Of a stretch of 64,000 nucleotides of DNA, positions 29,868 to 36,893 are shown piece by piece. The number at the start of each line of letters is the position of its first letter. Positions within the stretch are counted from its first letter, which is position 1. The stretch spans positions 411,276-475,275 of the forward strand of contig NZ_CP054919.1 in assembly GCF_013364235.1 (NCBI RefSeq). The letters run 5' to 3'. Below the pieces are notes generated by a model. It did no database searches. It was given only the letters and a program-made list of their open reading frames with translations, and was not told the origin of the DNA. The stretch is from Kitasatospora sp. NA04385 (GTDB taxonomy: Bacteria > Actinomycetota > Actinomycetes > Streptomycetales > Streptomycetaceae). Both the position numbers and the translations under genes were made by a program.

Positions 29868-30071
29868 ATGACCAACGGCACTGTGAAGTGGTTCAACGCG
29901 GAGAAGGGCTTCGGCTTCATCGAGCAGGAGGGCGGCGGTCCGGACGTGTTCGCCCACTACTCGAACATCAGCGCCGGTGGCTTCCGGGAGCTGATCGAGG
30001 GGCAGAAGGTCGAGTTCGACGTCACCCAGGGCCAGAAGGGCCTGCAGGCGGAGAACATCCGCCCGCTGTAG
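29868..30071 (+). CDS. Cold-shock protein CspA family
   Basis: 67 residues, full-length single cold-shock domain. RNP1 is KGFGFI (15-20) and RNP2 VFAHY (29-33); both nucleic-acid-binding faces are intact. It ends AENIRPL, typical of actinobacterial Csp. Binds single-stranded RNA/DNA. ATG 29868 has aaggag about 8 nt upstream. Its leader and 3' hairpin are shared with the shortened paralogue at 25583. Confidence 0.96.
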   Translation: MTNGTVKWFNAEKGFGFIEQEGGGPDVFAHYSNISAGGFRELIEGQKVEFDVTQGQKGLQAENIRPL

Positions 30072-30084
30072 GAGTAGGTACGTC

Positions 30085-30111
30085 CGCCGCCGTGGCACCC
30101 GCCCGGCGGCG
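30085..30111. terminator. Hairpin between csp and CBS genes
   Basis: 8-bp arms (30085-30092 and 30104-30111) with an 11-nt loop, between two convergent genes. The same element follows the short csp. Confidence 0.5.
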
Positions 30112-30123
30112 AGGGCGCTCCGG

Positions 30124-30591
30124 TCAGCCGGACGGCGCGTCGGCGCCGCCCGGCGCGGCGAGCAGGAACGCGGTCCGGTCCGCGGTGAGGACGCCGAGGG
30201 GGTAGCCCTCCTCGTCGACCACGGGCCAGACGGTCAGGCGCTTGACCCGCATGGCGACGGCGGCGAGGGCCAGCCCCATGGTCGGCCAGGCGAACGGGCC
30301 GCGCTGGTGGGCGGTGGCGCCGACCGTGGTCCGGCCGGTGTGCCCGGTGCGCCGGGGACGGACCGGGGCGGAGCCCAGCCCGGTCCGGGTGACGACGCCT
30401 TCGCAGCGACCGTCGTGGTCGCGGACCAGCAGGTACTCGGCCCCGGAGCCCCGCAGGACGTCGTTCGCGCGGTCGACGGTGCTGTCGTCGGCGATCTGGT
30501 GCCCCCACGGCTCCATCGCGTCGGCGACGGTGAGACCGCGGCGGTGCCGCAGCGGGAGGTCGGGGCGTTCGGTGGCGGTCACGGGGCTCAC
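30124..30591 (-). CDS. CBS-domain pair protein (paralogue of 23361 gene)
   Basis: 155 residues from GTG 30591, which has gagg 5 nt upstream. Two CBS motifs: LTVADAMEPWGHQIADDSTV with GSGAEYLLVRDHDGRCEG, and MGLALAAVAMRVKRLTVWPVV with DEEGYPLGVL. Paralogous to the CBS protein at 23361, so each csp locus has a CBS gene nearby. Nucleotide binding is expected; no fused effector domain. About 210 bp upstream hold no gene. Confidence 0.85.
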   Translation of the reverse strand: MSPVTATERPDLPLRHRRGLTVADAMEPWGHQIADDSTVDRANDVLRGSGAEYLLVRDHDGRCEGVVTRTGLGSAPVRPRRTGHTGRTTVGATAHQRGPFAWPTMGLALAAVAMRVKRLTVWPVVDEEGYPLGVLTADRTAFLLAAPGGADAPSG

Positions 30592-30803
30592 CGCTTCCTC
30601 TCCGGCGGCCGCGCGCGGGCGGCTGCCGGGCTTTCGTTCACCCAGAACGAGGCCGGAACGGCTACCGGGATGCGGGATGCCCTGGACGTCTTCGAGGCTA
30701 CTCCTGCCCGGAGCGGGAGCCGCGGGGCCCCGACCCCGACCGCGGCCCGGCAGTCGGGTCGTGCGGAGCGCGGGGCACTCGCGGTGCGTGGCGGCCGGGC
30801 CGC

Positions 30804-32015
30804 TCAGCGCCACTCGATCAGGAACAGCGTCGCGTCGTCACTGGTGTGCCCGCCCCGGCGGGCCTTCAGCGCGTGCGAGAGGGCGCGCACCGTGGCCCGC
30901 ACGCCGGAGCCGGTGCGCTCGATGCGGTCGACCCAGTCGATCAGCTGCTCCTCGCCGAACTGCTCGCCGCCCGCGCCCCGTTCCTCGACCAGGCCGTCGG
31001 TGAAGCACAGCACCCGGTCCCCGTGCCGGAGCTCCCGTTCGCTGATCACCGGCTGCTCGCCGCCGAACCCGACCGGCAGCGTGGTGGCGCTCTCCAGCCG
31101 CTGGACGACCGCGCCGCCGCGGATCAGCAGCGGCTCCGGGTGACCGGCGTTGACCCACTGGAGGTGGCCGGTGGCGGTGTCGAGCCGCATCATCTGCGCC
31201 GTGACGAAGTGGTCGGGGCCGAACTGCTCGGCGACGGCCCGGTCCATGAAGGCGTAGATCTCGGCGAGCCCGACGCCCGCGCGGCGGGCGTGCCGGTACG
31301 CGCCGACGGCCACCGTCGCCATGGTGGCCGCGTCCAGGCCGTGGCCCATCGCGTCCAGGGTGGCGACGTGCAGCACGTCGTCGTTGAGCGCGTAGTCGAA
31401 GCTGTCGCCGGCCACCTGGTAGGCGGGCTCCAGGATGCCCGCCACCGCGACCCGGGGCACGGACATCGACAGCGGCGGCAGCAGCGACCACTGGATCTCG
31501 GCCGCCACGCTCATCGGCTCCAGCCGCCGGGCCCGGAAGACCAGGTCGGTGTAGCCGCTCCTGGTGATCAGCAGGTCCGCCACCAGGGCCGACAGCCGCC
31601 GCAGCGGCAGCCGGTCGCCGTCGCCGACCGCGTCCAGGGTGAAGGACAGCACCCCCGCCTCGTCCCCGCCGTCCAGCAGCGGCAGGTACACCCGCACCCC
31701 GCCGTCCTGCGGCACCTCCACCGCGGTGCCCCGCAGGAACGCCTCACCGGCCGGAGAACCGACGATCGGCAGCGGCGGGCCCCCGATCAGACCGTCGCCG
31801 GGCAACGGCACCAGCACCGACTGGCCGTAGTCCTGGAGCAGCAGCGCCGGCTCCCGGCCGCCCAGCCCGGCCACCGCCTCGGCGACCAGCGGGGCGATCA
31901 GTGGCGGCGCGAGCTCCCGGGCCCGGTCGAGCAGCACCTCCAGCAGGTGCTCCCCGGGCCCCGCGGGCCGGTCCGCCCCCACCGGCCGCCGTTCGCCGCC
32001 GCCGCTCACTGCCAT
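30804..32015 (-). CDS. GAF-like/SpoIIE-type PP2C serine phosphatase
   Basis: 403 residues from ATG 32015 (ggagg 6 nt upstream). A GAF-like sensor (1-180) precedes the PP2C domain (about 195-403): QVAGDSFDYAL, LDAMGHGLDAA, NAGHPEPLLI, FTDGLVEERG, SDDATLFL. Residues 154-192 hold a helical linker typical of the RsbU-like group. It diverges from the HTH-STAS pair at 32257, the likely functional partner. The 241-bp intergenic region shows no gene. Confidence 0.88.
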   Translation of the reverse strand: MAVSGGGERRPVGADRPAGPGEHLLEVLLDRARELAPPLIAPLVAEAVAGLGGREPALLLQDYGQSVLVPLPGDGLIGGPPLPIVGSPAGEAFLRGTAVEVPQDGGVRVYLPLLDGGDEAGVLSFTLDAVGDGDRLPLRRLSALVADLLITRSGYTDLVFRARRLEPMSVAAEIQWSLLPPLSMSVPRVAVAGILEPAYQVAGDSFDYALNDDVLHVATLDAMGHGLDAATMATVAVGAYRHARRAGVGLAEIYAFMDRAVAEQFGPDHFVTAQMMRLDTATGHLQWVNAGHPEPLLIRGGAVVQRLESATTLPVGFGGEQPVISERELRHGDRVLCFTDGLVEERGAGGEQFGEEQLIDWVDRIERTGSGVRATVRALSHALKARRGGHTSDDATLFLIEWR

Positions 32016-32256
32016 GCCCGCCTCCTGGTCCGCGCCGCTTCCCGCGTCCGCCGTCCCGTCCTTCCATTGCACCCGAGACCGGCCGGGTCCGCCCCCGCCC
32101 ACGCGGCGGATGCCCCGGCCGCCGTCCACCACACCTCGGGGAAGGGCCCGCGGCCGCGGCTGCCGGGAGCGCGGGGCGCTGCCGGGCCCCGGCCCGGGGA
32201 CGGCGGACCGGCGACACCGGACTGGCGAAACCGGAATCCGGGTTCATGCTTGTGGT

Positions 32257-32616
32257 GTGGTGGACGCACCCGGACCGCGCACGGGCTGGACGTTCCTGAC
32301 CCAGCACGCGCGGGTCCTGCTGATGGTCCCGCGCGACCCGGAGGTCCGGGTGCGCGACGTCGCCGGGGCGTGCGGGGTGACCGAGCGGGCGGTGCAGGGC
32401 ATCCTGACCGATCTGGAGGACACCGGCTACCTGACCCGCACCCGGAACGGCCGCCGCACCCACTACCGGGTGGCCCGGCACGCCTTCTTCCGCCACCCGG
32501 CGGAGTCCCGCCACGAGATCGCCGGACTGCTGGCCCTGTTCGCCGACCTCGACCCCGCGACCGGTACCGACGACCCCCTTCCCGGTGGTGACCATGAACA
32601 CCGCGCACACCCCTGA
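32257..32616 (+). CDS. Winged-helix HTH regulator, leaderless start
   Basis: 119 residues. WTFLTQHARVLLMVPRDPEVRVRDVAGACGVTERAVQGILTDL-type winged HTH with a wing at about 55-70 (TRTRNGRRTHYRV). GTG 32257 is chosen for two reasons: CATGCT followed by 6 nt precedes it, a leaderless layout; and it aligns residue for residue with the start of the paralogue at 34817 (13 residues to WTF in both). Its 3' end overlaps the STAS gene. Role: probably represses or activates the local HTH-STAS unit (inference). Confidence 0.8.
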   Translation: MVDAPGPRTGWTFLTQHARVLLMVPRDPEVRVRDVAGACGVTERAVQGILTDLEDTGYLTRTRNGRRTHYRVARHAFFRHPAESRHEIAGLLALFADLDPATGTDDPLPGGDHEHRAHP

Positions 32617-33040
32617 GCCGATCGACGTGCCGGGCCGCCCCCGCGCCCGCGGCCGCGAACCCGGCCTCCGGATCACCACGACCGACCTGCCCGGGCACGC
32701 GGTGGTGCTCCGCCCCGTCGGAGACCTCGACCACGACCGGGTGCCCGCGCTGGAACGCGCCCTGGCCCGCGCGCTCGCCCGCCGCCCGCGCCGCCTGGTG
32801 GTCGACCTGTCCGCCGTGCGGTACTGCGACACCGCCACCCTCCACCTGCTGTTCAAGGCCCACCGCGCCGCCCGCCGCAGCCACGCCGCCCTGCTGCTCG
32901 CCCGGCCCTCCGCCCCGGCCCGCAGGCTGCTGGAGATCACCGAGATGGACACCGTCCTCCCCACCCGCCCCAGCCTCCGCGACGCCCTGACCGACGCCCT
33001 GACCGACGCCCCCGGGACGGATGCCCGGAGCAGCGGCTGA
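32594..33040 (+). CDS. STAS domain protein
   Basis: 148 residues from ATG 32594 (GTGs at 32585 and 32588 are also possible). The start lies inside the HTH gene, overlapping it by 23 bp, so coupled translation is likely. STAS core: VVLRPVGDLDHDRV, LVVDLSAVRYCDTATLHLLF, LLEITEMDTVLP. The phosphorylation position is DTAT, threonine in place of the common serine. Followed by a strong hairpin. Confidence 0.82.
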   Translation: MNTAHTPEPIDVPGRPRARGREPGLRITTTDLPGHAVVLRPVGDLDHDRVPALERALARALARRPRRLVVDLSAVRYCDTATLHLLFKAHRAARRSHAALLLARPSAPARRLLEITEMDTVLPTRPSLRDALTDALTDAPGTDARSSG

Positions 33041-33060
33041 GGCAGCGCCCCACCCGCCAG

Positions 33061-33100
33061 CCGGATTCCCGGCATGGCTGCGGCCGTGCCGGGAATCCGG
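33061..33100. terminator. Hairpin terminator after HTH-STAS pair
   Basis: Perfect 14-bp inverted repeat CCGGATTCCCGGCA/TGCCGGGAATCCGG with a 12-nt loop, 20 bp after the STAS stop. Confidence 0.85.
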
Positions 33101-33102
33101 CC

Positions 33103-33150
33103 CCACGAGCGACACCACGAGCGACCCCACGAGCGACCCCACGAGCGAAA
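33103..33150 (+). repeat. 12-bp tandem repeat ccacgagcgacc, 4 copies
   Basis: Four units, with the last two bases varying in the first and last, directly before the ribosome site and TTG start of the DUF6328 gene. They form most of its leader. Confidence 0.9.
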
Positions 33151-33159
33151 GGGCTCCCC

Positions 33160-33669
33160 TTGGACGACTCCCGGAACACCGGCGGCGGCCCCGGCCGGGA
33201 CGAGAGCCCGCAGGAGCGGGCCGACCGGCAGTGGGACGAGACGCTGCAGGAGGTGCGGGTCGCCCAGACCGGGGCGCAGATCCTCTTCGGCTTCCTGCTG
33301 AGCGTGGCCTTCACCCCGCGGTTCGGCACCCTCGACGGCTTCGACAAGGGCCTGTACACGGTGACCGTCGTGCTGGGCGCCTGCGCGACCGCCTCGCTGA
33401 TCGCGCCCGTCTCCTTCCACCGGCTGCTGGCCGGGCACGACCTGAAGCCGGTGCTGATCCGCACCGGCTCCCGCCTGATCGCGCTGGGCCTGGCCCTGCT
33501 GGCCCTCACCATCGGCTGCGCCCTGTTGCTGCTGCTGCGCACCGCGACCGGGAACCCGGTGCTCGCCGCGACGGTCGCCGGCTGCACCCTCGCCTACTTC
33601 GCCACCACCTGGCTGGTGCTGCCGTTCCTGCTGCTGCGCCACGAGGAGCGCCGCCAGACCGAGCGCTGA
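33160..33669 (+). CDS. DUF6328 family membrane protein
   Basis: 169 residues starting at a TTG (33160) preceded by aaaggg. Acidic N-terminus (1-30), LQEVRVAQTGAQILFGFLL, then four hydrophobic segments (about 38-52, 62-80, 102-122, 132-152) and a charged end. Matches the DUF6328 pattern of actinobacteria. Function unknown. It ends where an 11-bp repeat block begins. Confidence 0.82.
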   Translation: MDDSRNTGGGPGRDESPQERADRQWDETLQEVRVAQTGAQILFGFLLSVAFTPRFGTLDGFDKGLYTVTVVLGACATASLIAPVSFHRLLAGHDLKPVLIRTGSRLIALGLALLALTIGCALLLLLRTATGNPVLAATVAGCTLAYFATTWLVLPFLLLRHEERRQTER

Positions 33670-33733
33670 GCGGGCGCCGAGCAGGCGCCGAGCGGGCGCC
33701 GAACGGGTGCTGAGCAGGCGCCGAGCAGGGCCG
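33668..33733 (+). repeat. 11-bp minisatellite, six copies, starting in a stop codon
   Basis: Units of gagcgggcgcc or gagcaggcgcc at 33668, 33679, 33690, 33701, 33712 and 33723. The first begins inside the TGA (33667-33669) of the DUF6328 gene. A second example of a repeat array starting at a stop codon. Confidence 0.88.
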
Positions 33734-33736
33734 ACC

Positions 33737-33761
33737 GTTTGCGGCGGGGGCGCCCGGGCAC
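33737..33761 (+). promoter_or_regulatory. sigma-B-type promoter candidate for DUF4235
   Basis: GTTT, 15 nt, GGGCAC: one mismatch to GTTT-N14-16-GGGTAC, 61 bp before the DUF4235 start. Confidence 0.45.
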
Positions 33762-33821
33762 CCGCGGGGACGCCCGGGCAGCCGCGGGCGGGCCGCGGAC
33801 GGCGCGGGGAGAGGAGTCCCG

Positions 33822-34091
33822 ATGAAGGCGGCAGCGGTGGTGTACAAGCCGTTCGGCATGGCGGTGGGGGCGCTGGGCGGGGTGGTGGCCGGGGCGGTGT
33901 TCAAGCGGGTGTGGCAGCGGGTTGCGCACGAGGACGATCCGCCGGACGCGACCGACGAGGACCGCGGCTGGCGGCAGGTGCTGATCGCCGCGGCGCTCCA
34001 GGGCGCGGTGTTCGCCCTGGTGAAGGCGGCCCTGGACCGGTCGGGGGCGACCGCCTGGCGGCGGGTGACCGGGGTGTGGCCGACCGGGTGA
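33822..34091 (+). CDS. DUF4235 family membrane protein
   Basis: 89 residues. VVYKPFGMAVGALGGVVAGAVFKRVW, a charged loop EDDPPDATDEDRGW, then a second helix VLIAAALQGAVFALVKAALDR: the DUF4235 layout. ATG 33822 has gaggag upstream. The stop lies in a strong hairpin. Probable stress-type promoter upstream. Function unknown. Confidence 0.9.
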   Translation: MKAAAVVYKPFGMAVGALGGVVAGAVFKRVWQRVAHEDDPPDATDEDRGWRQVLIAAALQGAVFALVKAALDRSGATAWRRVTGVWPTG

Positions 34092-34134
34092 TCCCCGGTC
34101 GGGCCGGGGCCCCGGCCGAAGATCACCCGGTCGG
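34080..34134. terminator. Nested hairpin terminator after DUF4235
   Basis: Outer perfect 14-bp arms CCGACCGGGTGATC/GATCACCCGGTCGG enclose a second GC palindrome (34102-34117). The DUF4235 TGA lies in the first arm. Confidence 0.85.
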
Positions 34135-34138
34135 CCCG

Positions 34139-34163
34139 GTGTGGGTCGCGGGGTCGCGGGTAG
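34139..34163 (+). promoter_or_regulatory. sigma-B-type promoter candidate
   Basis: GTGT, 15 nt, GGGTAG, 73 bp before the small acidic gene at 34236. Confidence 0.4.
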
Positions 34164-34235
34164 CCGCTCGGTGTCCCCGCCGGGCCCGGCCCGGCGGGGG
34201 CCGGACCGACCGGTGCAGACAGGAGAGGAGCAGCC

Positions 34236-34415
34236 ATGACCACGCAGGACGGCAAGGACCGGGCCGCCGAGGAGGCGCCCGGGGAGAGCGTGCGCGAGCG
34301 TTCGGCCGAGGAGCGCGAGATCACCGCGCCGACCCCGGCCGACGTGCGGGCCAAGGCGGAGGGCAAGGCGGACGAGGAGCCGGAGCCGCCCGCGGCGGAC
34401 AGCAAGGCGCCCTGA
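34236..34415 (+). CDS. Small acidic hydrophilic protein, unknown
   Basis: 59 residues, nearly all Glu, Ala, Lys, Asp, Pro: MTTQDGKDRAAEEAPGESV, then EERE and two AKAEGKADEE-like stretches. No hydrophobic core; probably disordered. ATG 34236 has gaggag 6 nt upstream, and the gene is bounded by a promoter-like element and a 17-bp hairpin, so it looks real. Not a family I recognise. Confidence 0.7.
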   Translation: MTTQDGKDRAAEEAPGESVRERSAEEREITAPTPADVRAKAEGKADEEPEPPAADSKAP

Positions 34416-34442
34416 CTCCCGGAGCCGGCTCCCGGAGCACCG

Positions 34443-34479
34443 ATGGCCCCGCCCCCCGACGCTCGGGGGGCGGGGCCAT
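34443..34479. terminator. Strong bidirectional hairpin terminator
   Basis: Perfect 17-bp arms (ATGGCCCCGCCCCCCGA and complement) with a 3-nt loop, between the small acidic gene and the convergent HTH gene. Confidence 0.9.
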
Positions 34480-34508
34480 CGCCGTGCGGCCGACCGGGCC
34501 GGGGGCGT

Positions 34509-34817
34509 TCAGGGGGTGTCGGGCGGCGGGGTGAGCAGGGCCGAGAGCAGTTCGGCGATGGTGGGCCCGGCGTCGGCGGGGTGGCGCAGTTGGCCGTCGA
34601 TGACGTGGTAGTGGTTGGTGCGGCCGAGGCGCTCGTGGGAGAGGTACCCGGCTTCCTCCAGGTCGGAGATGATGCGCTGCACCGCGCGCTCGGTGAGCAG
34701 GCAGCGGGCGGCTATGTCCCGGACCCGGATGCCGGGGTCGCGGTAGATCTGGATCAGCACCCTGGCGTGGTTGGTCAGGAAGGTCCACTGGCGGCTGGGT
34801 TCGACGGCTCTCTCCAC
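34509..34817 (-). CDS. Winged-helix HTH regulator, leaderless start
   Basis: 102 residues, paralogue of the protein at 32257: WTFLTNHARVLIQIYRDPGI, VRDIAARCLLTERAVQRIISDLEEAGYL, then a wing GRTNHYHVIDGQLRHP. GTG 34817 follows TATGCT plus 6 nt, so it is probably leaderless. An in-frame ATG at 34880 is possible but lies inside the AT-rich operator-like dyad. Divergent from a STAS gene, mirroring the HTH-STAS unit at 32257-33040. Confidence 0.82.
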   Translation of the reverse strand: MERAVEPSRQWTFLTNHARVLIQIYRDPGIRVRDIAARCLLTERAVQRIISDLEEAGYLSHERLGRTNHYHVIDGQLRHPADAGPTIAELLSALLTPPPDTP

Positions 34818-34854
34818 CGGCCCAGCATAGGTAGTGCGATTCACGATTCCGAAT

Positions 34855-34895
34855 GCATGACATACTTTTCGTGCATTCATTGACGTATGTCATGC
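34855..34895. promoter_or_regulatory. Operator-like inverted repeat GCATGACATAC
   Basis: Perfect 11-bp arms GCATGACATAC (34855-34865) and GTATGTCATGC (34885-34895), 19 bp apart, in an unusually AT-rich patch between the divergent HTH and STAS genes. Likely bound by the HTH protein. Confidence 0.65.
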
Positions 34896-34952
34896 CCGCG
34901 GGGAGAGTGGACGGAGTGCCGCTCCCCCGAACCGGCGCCTGGAGGCGATGTA

Positions 34953-35426
34953 GTGACGGCCCTGCCCCGGCGGTACCGACGGTCCGTCGTGGTGCGCACC
35001 CCGGACCTGCGGATCGAGACCCGCCGCACCGGCGGGACCGTCCGGTGCGCCCTGGTCGGCGCCCTCCACCAGGACAACGAGCGGGTGTTCGCGCGGGCGC
35101 TGCGGGACGGGCTGCGCACCCGCCCGGCCCGGCTGTCGGTCGACCTGCGGGCGGTGGACCTGTTCACCTCGTCCGCCCTGGACACCCTGCTGCGGGCCGG
35201 GGACGAGGCCCGCGCCCTCGGGGTGGCGCTGGCCCTGGACTCGCCGTCGCGCTGCGTGCGCCGGGTGCTGGAGCTGACCCGGACGACCCCCTACCTGGTG
35301 GTCGAGGACGGCGGGGCGGCCCGGGTCCGGCGGCGCTCCCGGACGAGGCCGCCGGGAACGCCGCGGGCCGACCGGGGTCCGGTCGGCCCGCGGGACTGCG
35401 GCGCGTTCAGGCGGCGGCGGGGGTGA
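34953..35426 (+). CDS. STAS-like protein
   Basis: 157 residues from GTG 34953 (ggagg 7 nt upstream). STAS pattern: VRCALVGALHQDNERV, LSVDLRAVDLFTSSALDTLL, VLELTRTTPYLVV. The usual Asp-Ser is Thr-Ser here. The last 25 residues are Arg/Pro-rich and encoded by a strong hairpin; the 3' end overlaps the convergent Wbl gene by 20 bp, so the true end may have been shifted. Pairs with the divergent HTH gene. Confidence 0.75.
   Translation: MTALPRRYRRSVVVRTPDLRIETRRTGGTVRCALVGALHQDNERVFARALRDGLRTRPARLSVDLRAVDLFTSSALDTLLRAGDEARALGVALALDSPSRCVRRVLELTRTTPYLVVEDGGAARVRRRSRTRPPGTPRADRGPVGPRDCGAFRRRRG
35361..35393. terminator. Hairpin inside STAS 3' coding region
   Basis: Perfect 13-bp arms (35361-35373 and 35381-35393) with a 7-nt loop, just beyond the Wbl stop on the minus strand but within the coding end of the STAS gene. 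Confidence 0.75.
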
Positions 35427-35721
35427 CCTGCGGGACGGCGGCGGGCTCGCGGCGCACCAGCAGGGCGCGCCGCTCGTCCTCGGTCAGGCCGCCCCAGACG
35501 CCGTAGGGCTCCTGGGTGGCGAGGGCGTGCCGCCGGCACTCCAGCCGGACCGGGCAGCCGGCGCACACCCGCTTGGCGGCCTGCTCCCGTTGCCTGGCTT
35601 CGGCCCGGCCCTCGCTCGCGGGTCGGAAGAAGACCTCGCTGCCGACGGTGCGGCAGGAGCCTTCGAGCTGCCAGTCCCAGTGGTGCGTCTGAGCGCCGGG
35701 GAGGCGGGAGACCTTGGTCAC
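35407..35721 (-). CDS. WhiB-like (Wbl) transcription factor
   Basis: 104 residues from GTG 35721 (ggaagg about 8 nt upstream). Four cysteines in the Wbl pattern: SCRT, then CAGCPVRLEC (CxxCxxxxxC), ligating a [4Fe-4S] cluster; GVWGGLTEDERR is the beta-turn that contacts the primary sigma factor, and a basic/Ala tail follows. Wbl proteins act with sigma-A at promoters and respond to redox or nitric oxide. It overlaps the convergent STAS gene. Confidence 0.94.
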   Translation of the reverse strand: MTKVSRLPGAQTHHWDWQLEGSCRTVGSEVFFRPASEGRAEARQREQAAKRVCAGCPVRLECRRHALATQEPYGVWGGLTEDERRALLVRREPAAVPQVTPAAA

Positions 35722-35804
35722 GACGGTGCCTTCCGAACGGAGGTGATCGAACAACCGCCGTCTAACCGCTCCCCCGCCGGTCATGCACGCCGGTGGCGAT
35801 TCGA

Positions 35805-36893
35805 TCAGCGGCCGGGGTCGGTGCGGGCGAACTCCGGGCCGTCCGCGGCGTCCTTGGCCCGCTCGTCGGGCGCGGGGGCGCCCTCGGCGGTCATCCGGGC
35901 CTCGGGGGTCTCCAGCGGCCGTCCCGCGGGGGCGCCGTCGGCGGCCCGCAGGGCGGGCAGCACCTGCGTCCGGTAGGCCTCGAAGAAGGCGTCCTGGTCG
36001 GGGCCGATCTGTCCGACGTACACCTCGTCGAAGCCGGCCCGCGGGTAGGCGCGGACCGCCTCGACGTGGGCGTCGACGTCGTCGCCGCAGGTGATCGCGT
36101 CGGCGACCATCTCCCGGGTGACGAGCGTGCTGGCCTGCTCGAAGTGCGCGGGGGTGGGGAGCACCTGGGCGAGCTCGCCGGGGAGCAGTTCGGTGGGCCA
36201 GCGGCGGTGCGCCTCGTCGATCGCCTTGTCCCGGTCGGCGCCCCAGCAGACCTTCAGCCCGCCGACGACCTTGCCGGTGCCGCCCGCGTCCCGGAAGACG
36301 GCGACCAGGTCGGCGTCGGGCGTCATGGTGACGAAGCCGTCGCCGATCCGGGCGGCCGTCGCGGCGGCCTTGGGGCCGAACCCGGAGACCAGGATCGGCA
36401 GCCGGCCGCGCGGCGCGGTGTAGAGGCGGGCGTTGTCGACGGTGTAGTAGGGGCCGCGGTGGTTGACCCGGCTGCCGGTGAACAGTTCGCGCATCACCTC
36501 CACGGCCTCCTCCAGCATCTCGGCGCGCTCCTCGAAGGAGGGCCACCGGTCGCCGAGGACGTGCTCGTTGAGCGCCTCGCCGGTGCCCACGCCGAGGGTG
36601 AAGCGGCCGTCCAGCAGGACGCTGGAGGTGGCCGCCGCCTGGGCGGTGACCGCCGGGTGCAGGCGGACGGTGGGGCAGGTCACCAGGGTGGTGACGGGCA
36701 GGTCGACGGCCTGCGAGAGCGCGCCGATCACCGACCAGACGAAGGCGCTGTTGCCCTGCGCCTCGTTCCACGGGTGGAAGTGGTCGGAGATCGCGAGCCG
36801 GGTGAACCCGGCGTCGCGGGCCTGCTCGGCCTGGCGGATCAGCTCCTGCGGGGTGAACTCCTCGCAGGACAGGAAGAACCCGTACTCGGTCAT
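35805..36893 (-). CDS. LLM class F420-dependent oxidoreductase
   Basis: 362 residues, TIM-barrel luciferase-like family. ISDHFHPWNEAQGNSAFVWS (37-56) and LGVGTGEALNEHVLG (about 108) match the TIGR03557-type F420-dependent subgroup. The C-terminal 40 residues are a charged extension. The ATG overlaps the stop of the upstream BrkB gene by one base (TGATG), so it is the third gene of the CYP152-BrkB-F420 unit. Substrate unknown. Confidence 0.9.
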   Translation of the reverse strand: MTEYGFFLSCEEFTPQELIRQAEQARDAGFTRLAISDHFHPWNEAQGNSAFVWSVIGALSQAVDLPVTTLVTCPTVRLHPAVTAQAAATSSVLLDGRFTLGVGTGEALNEHVLGDRWPSFEERAEMLEEAVEVMRELFTGSRVNHRGPYYTVDNARLYTAPRGRLPILVSGFGPKAAATAARIGDGFVTMTPDADLVAVFRDAGGTGKVVGGLKVCWGADRDKAIDEAHRRWPTELLPGELAQVLPTPAHFEQASTLVTREMVADAITCGDDVDAHVEAVRAYPRAGFDEVYVGQIGPDQDAFFEAYRTQVLPALRAADGAPAGRPLETPEARMTAEGAPAPDERAKDAADGPEFARTDPGR

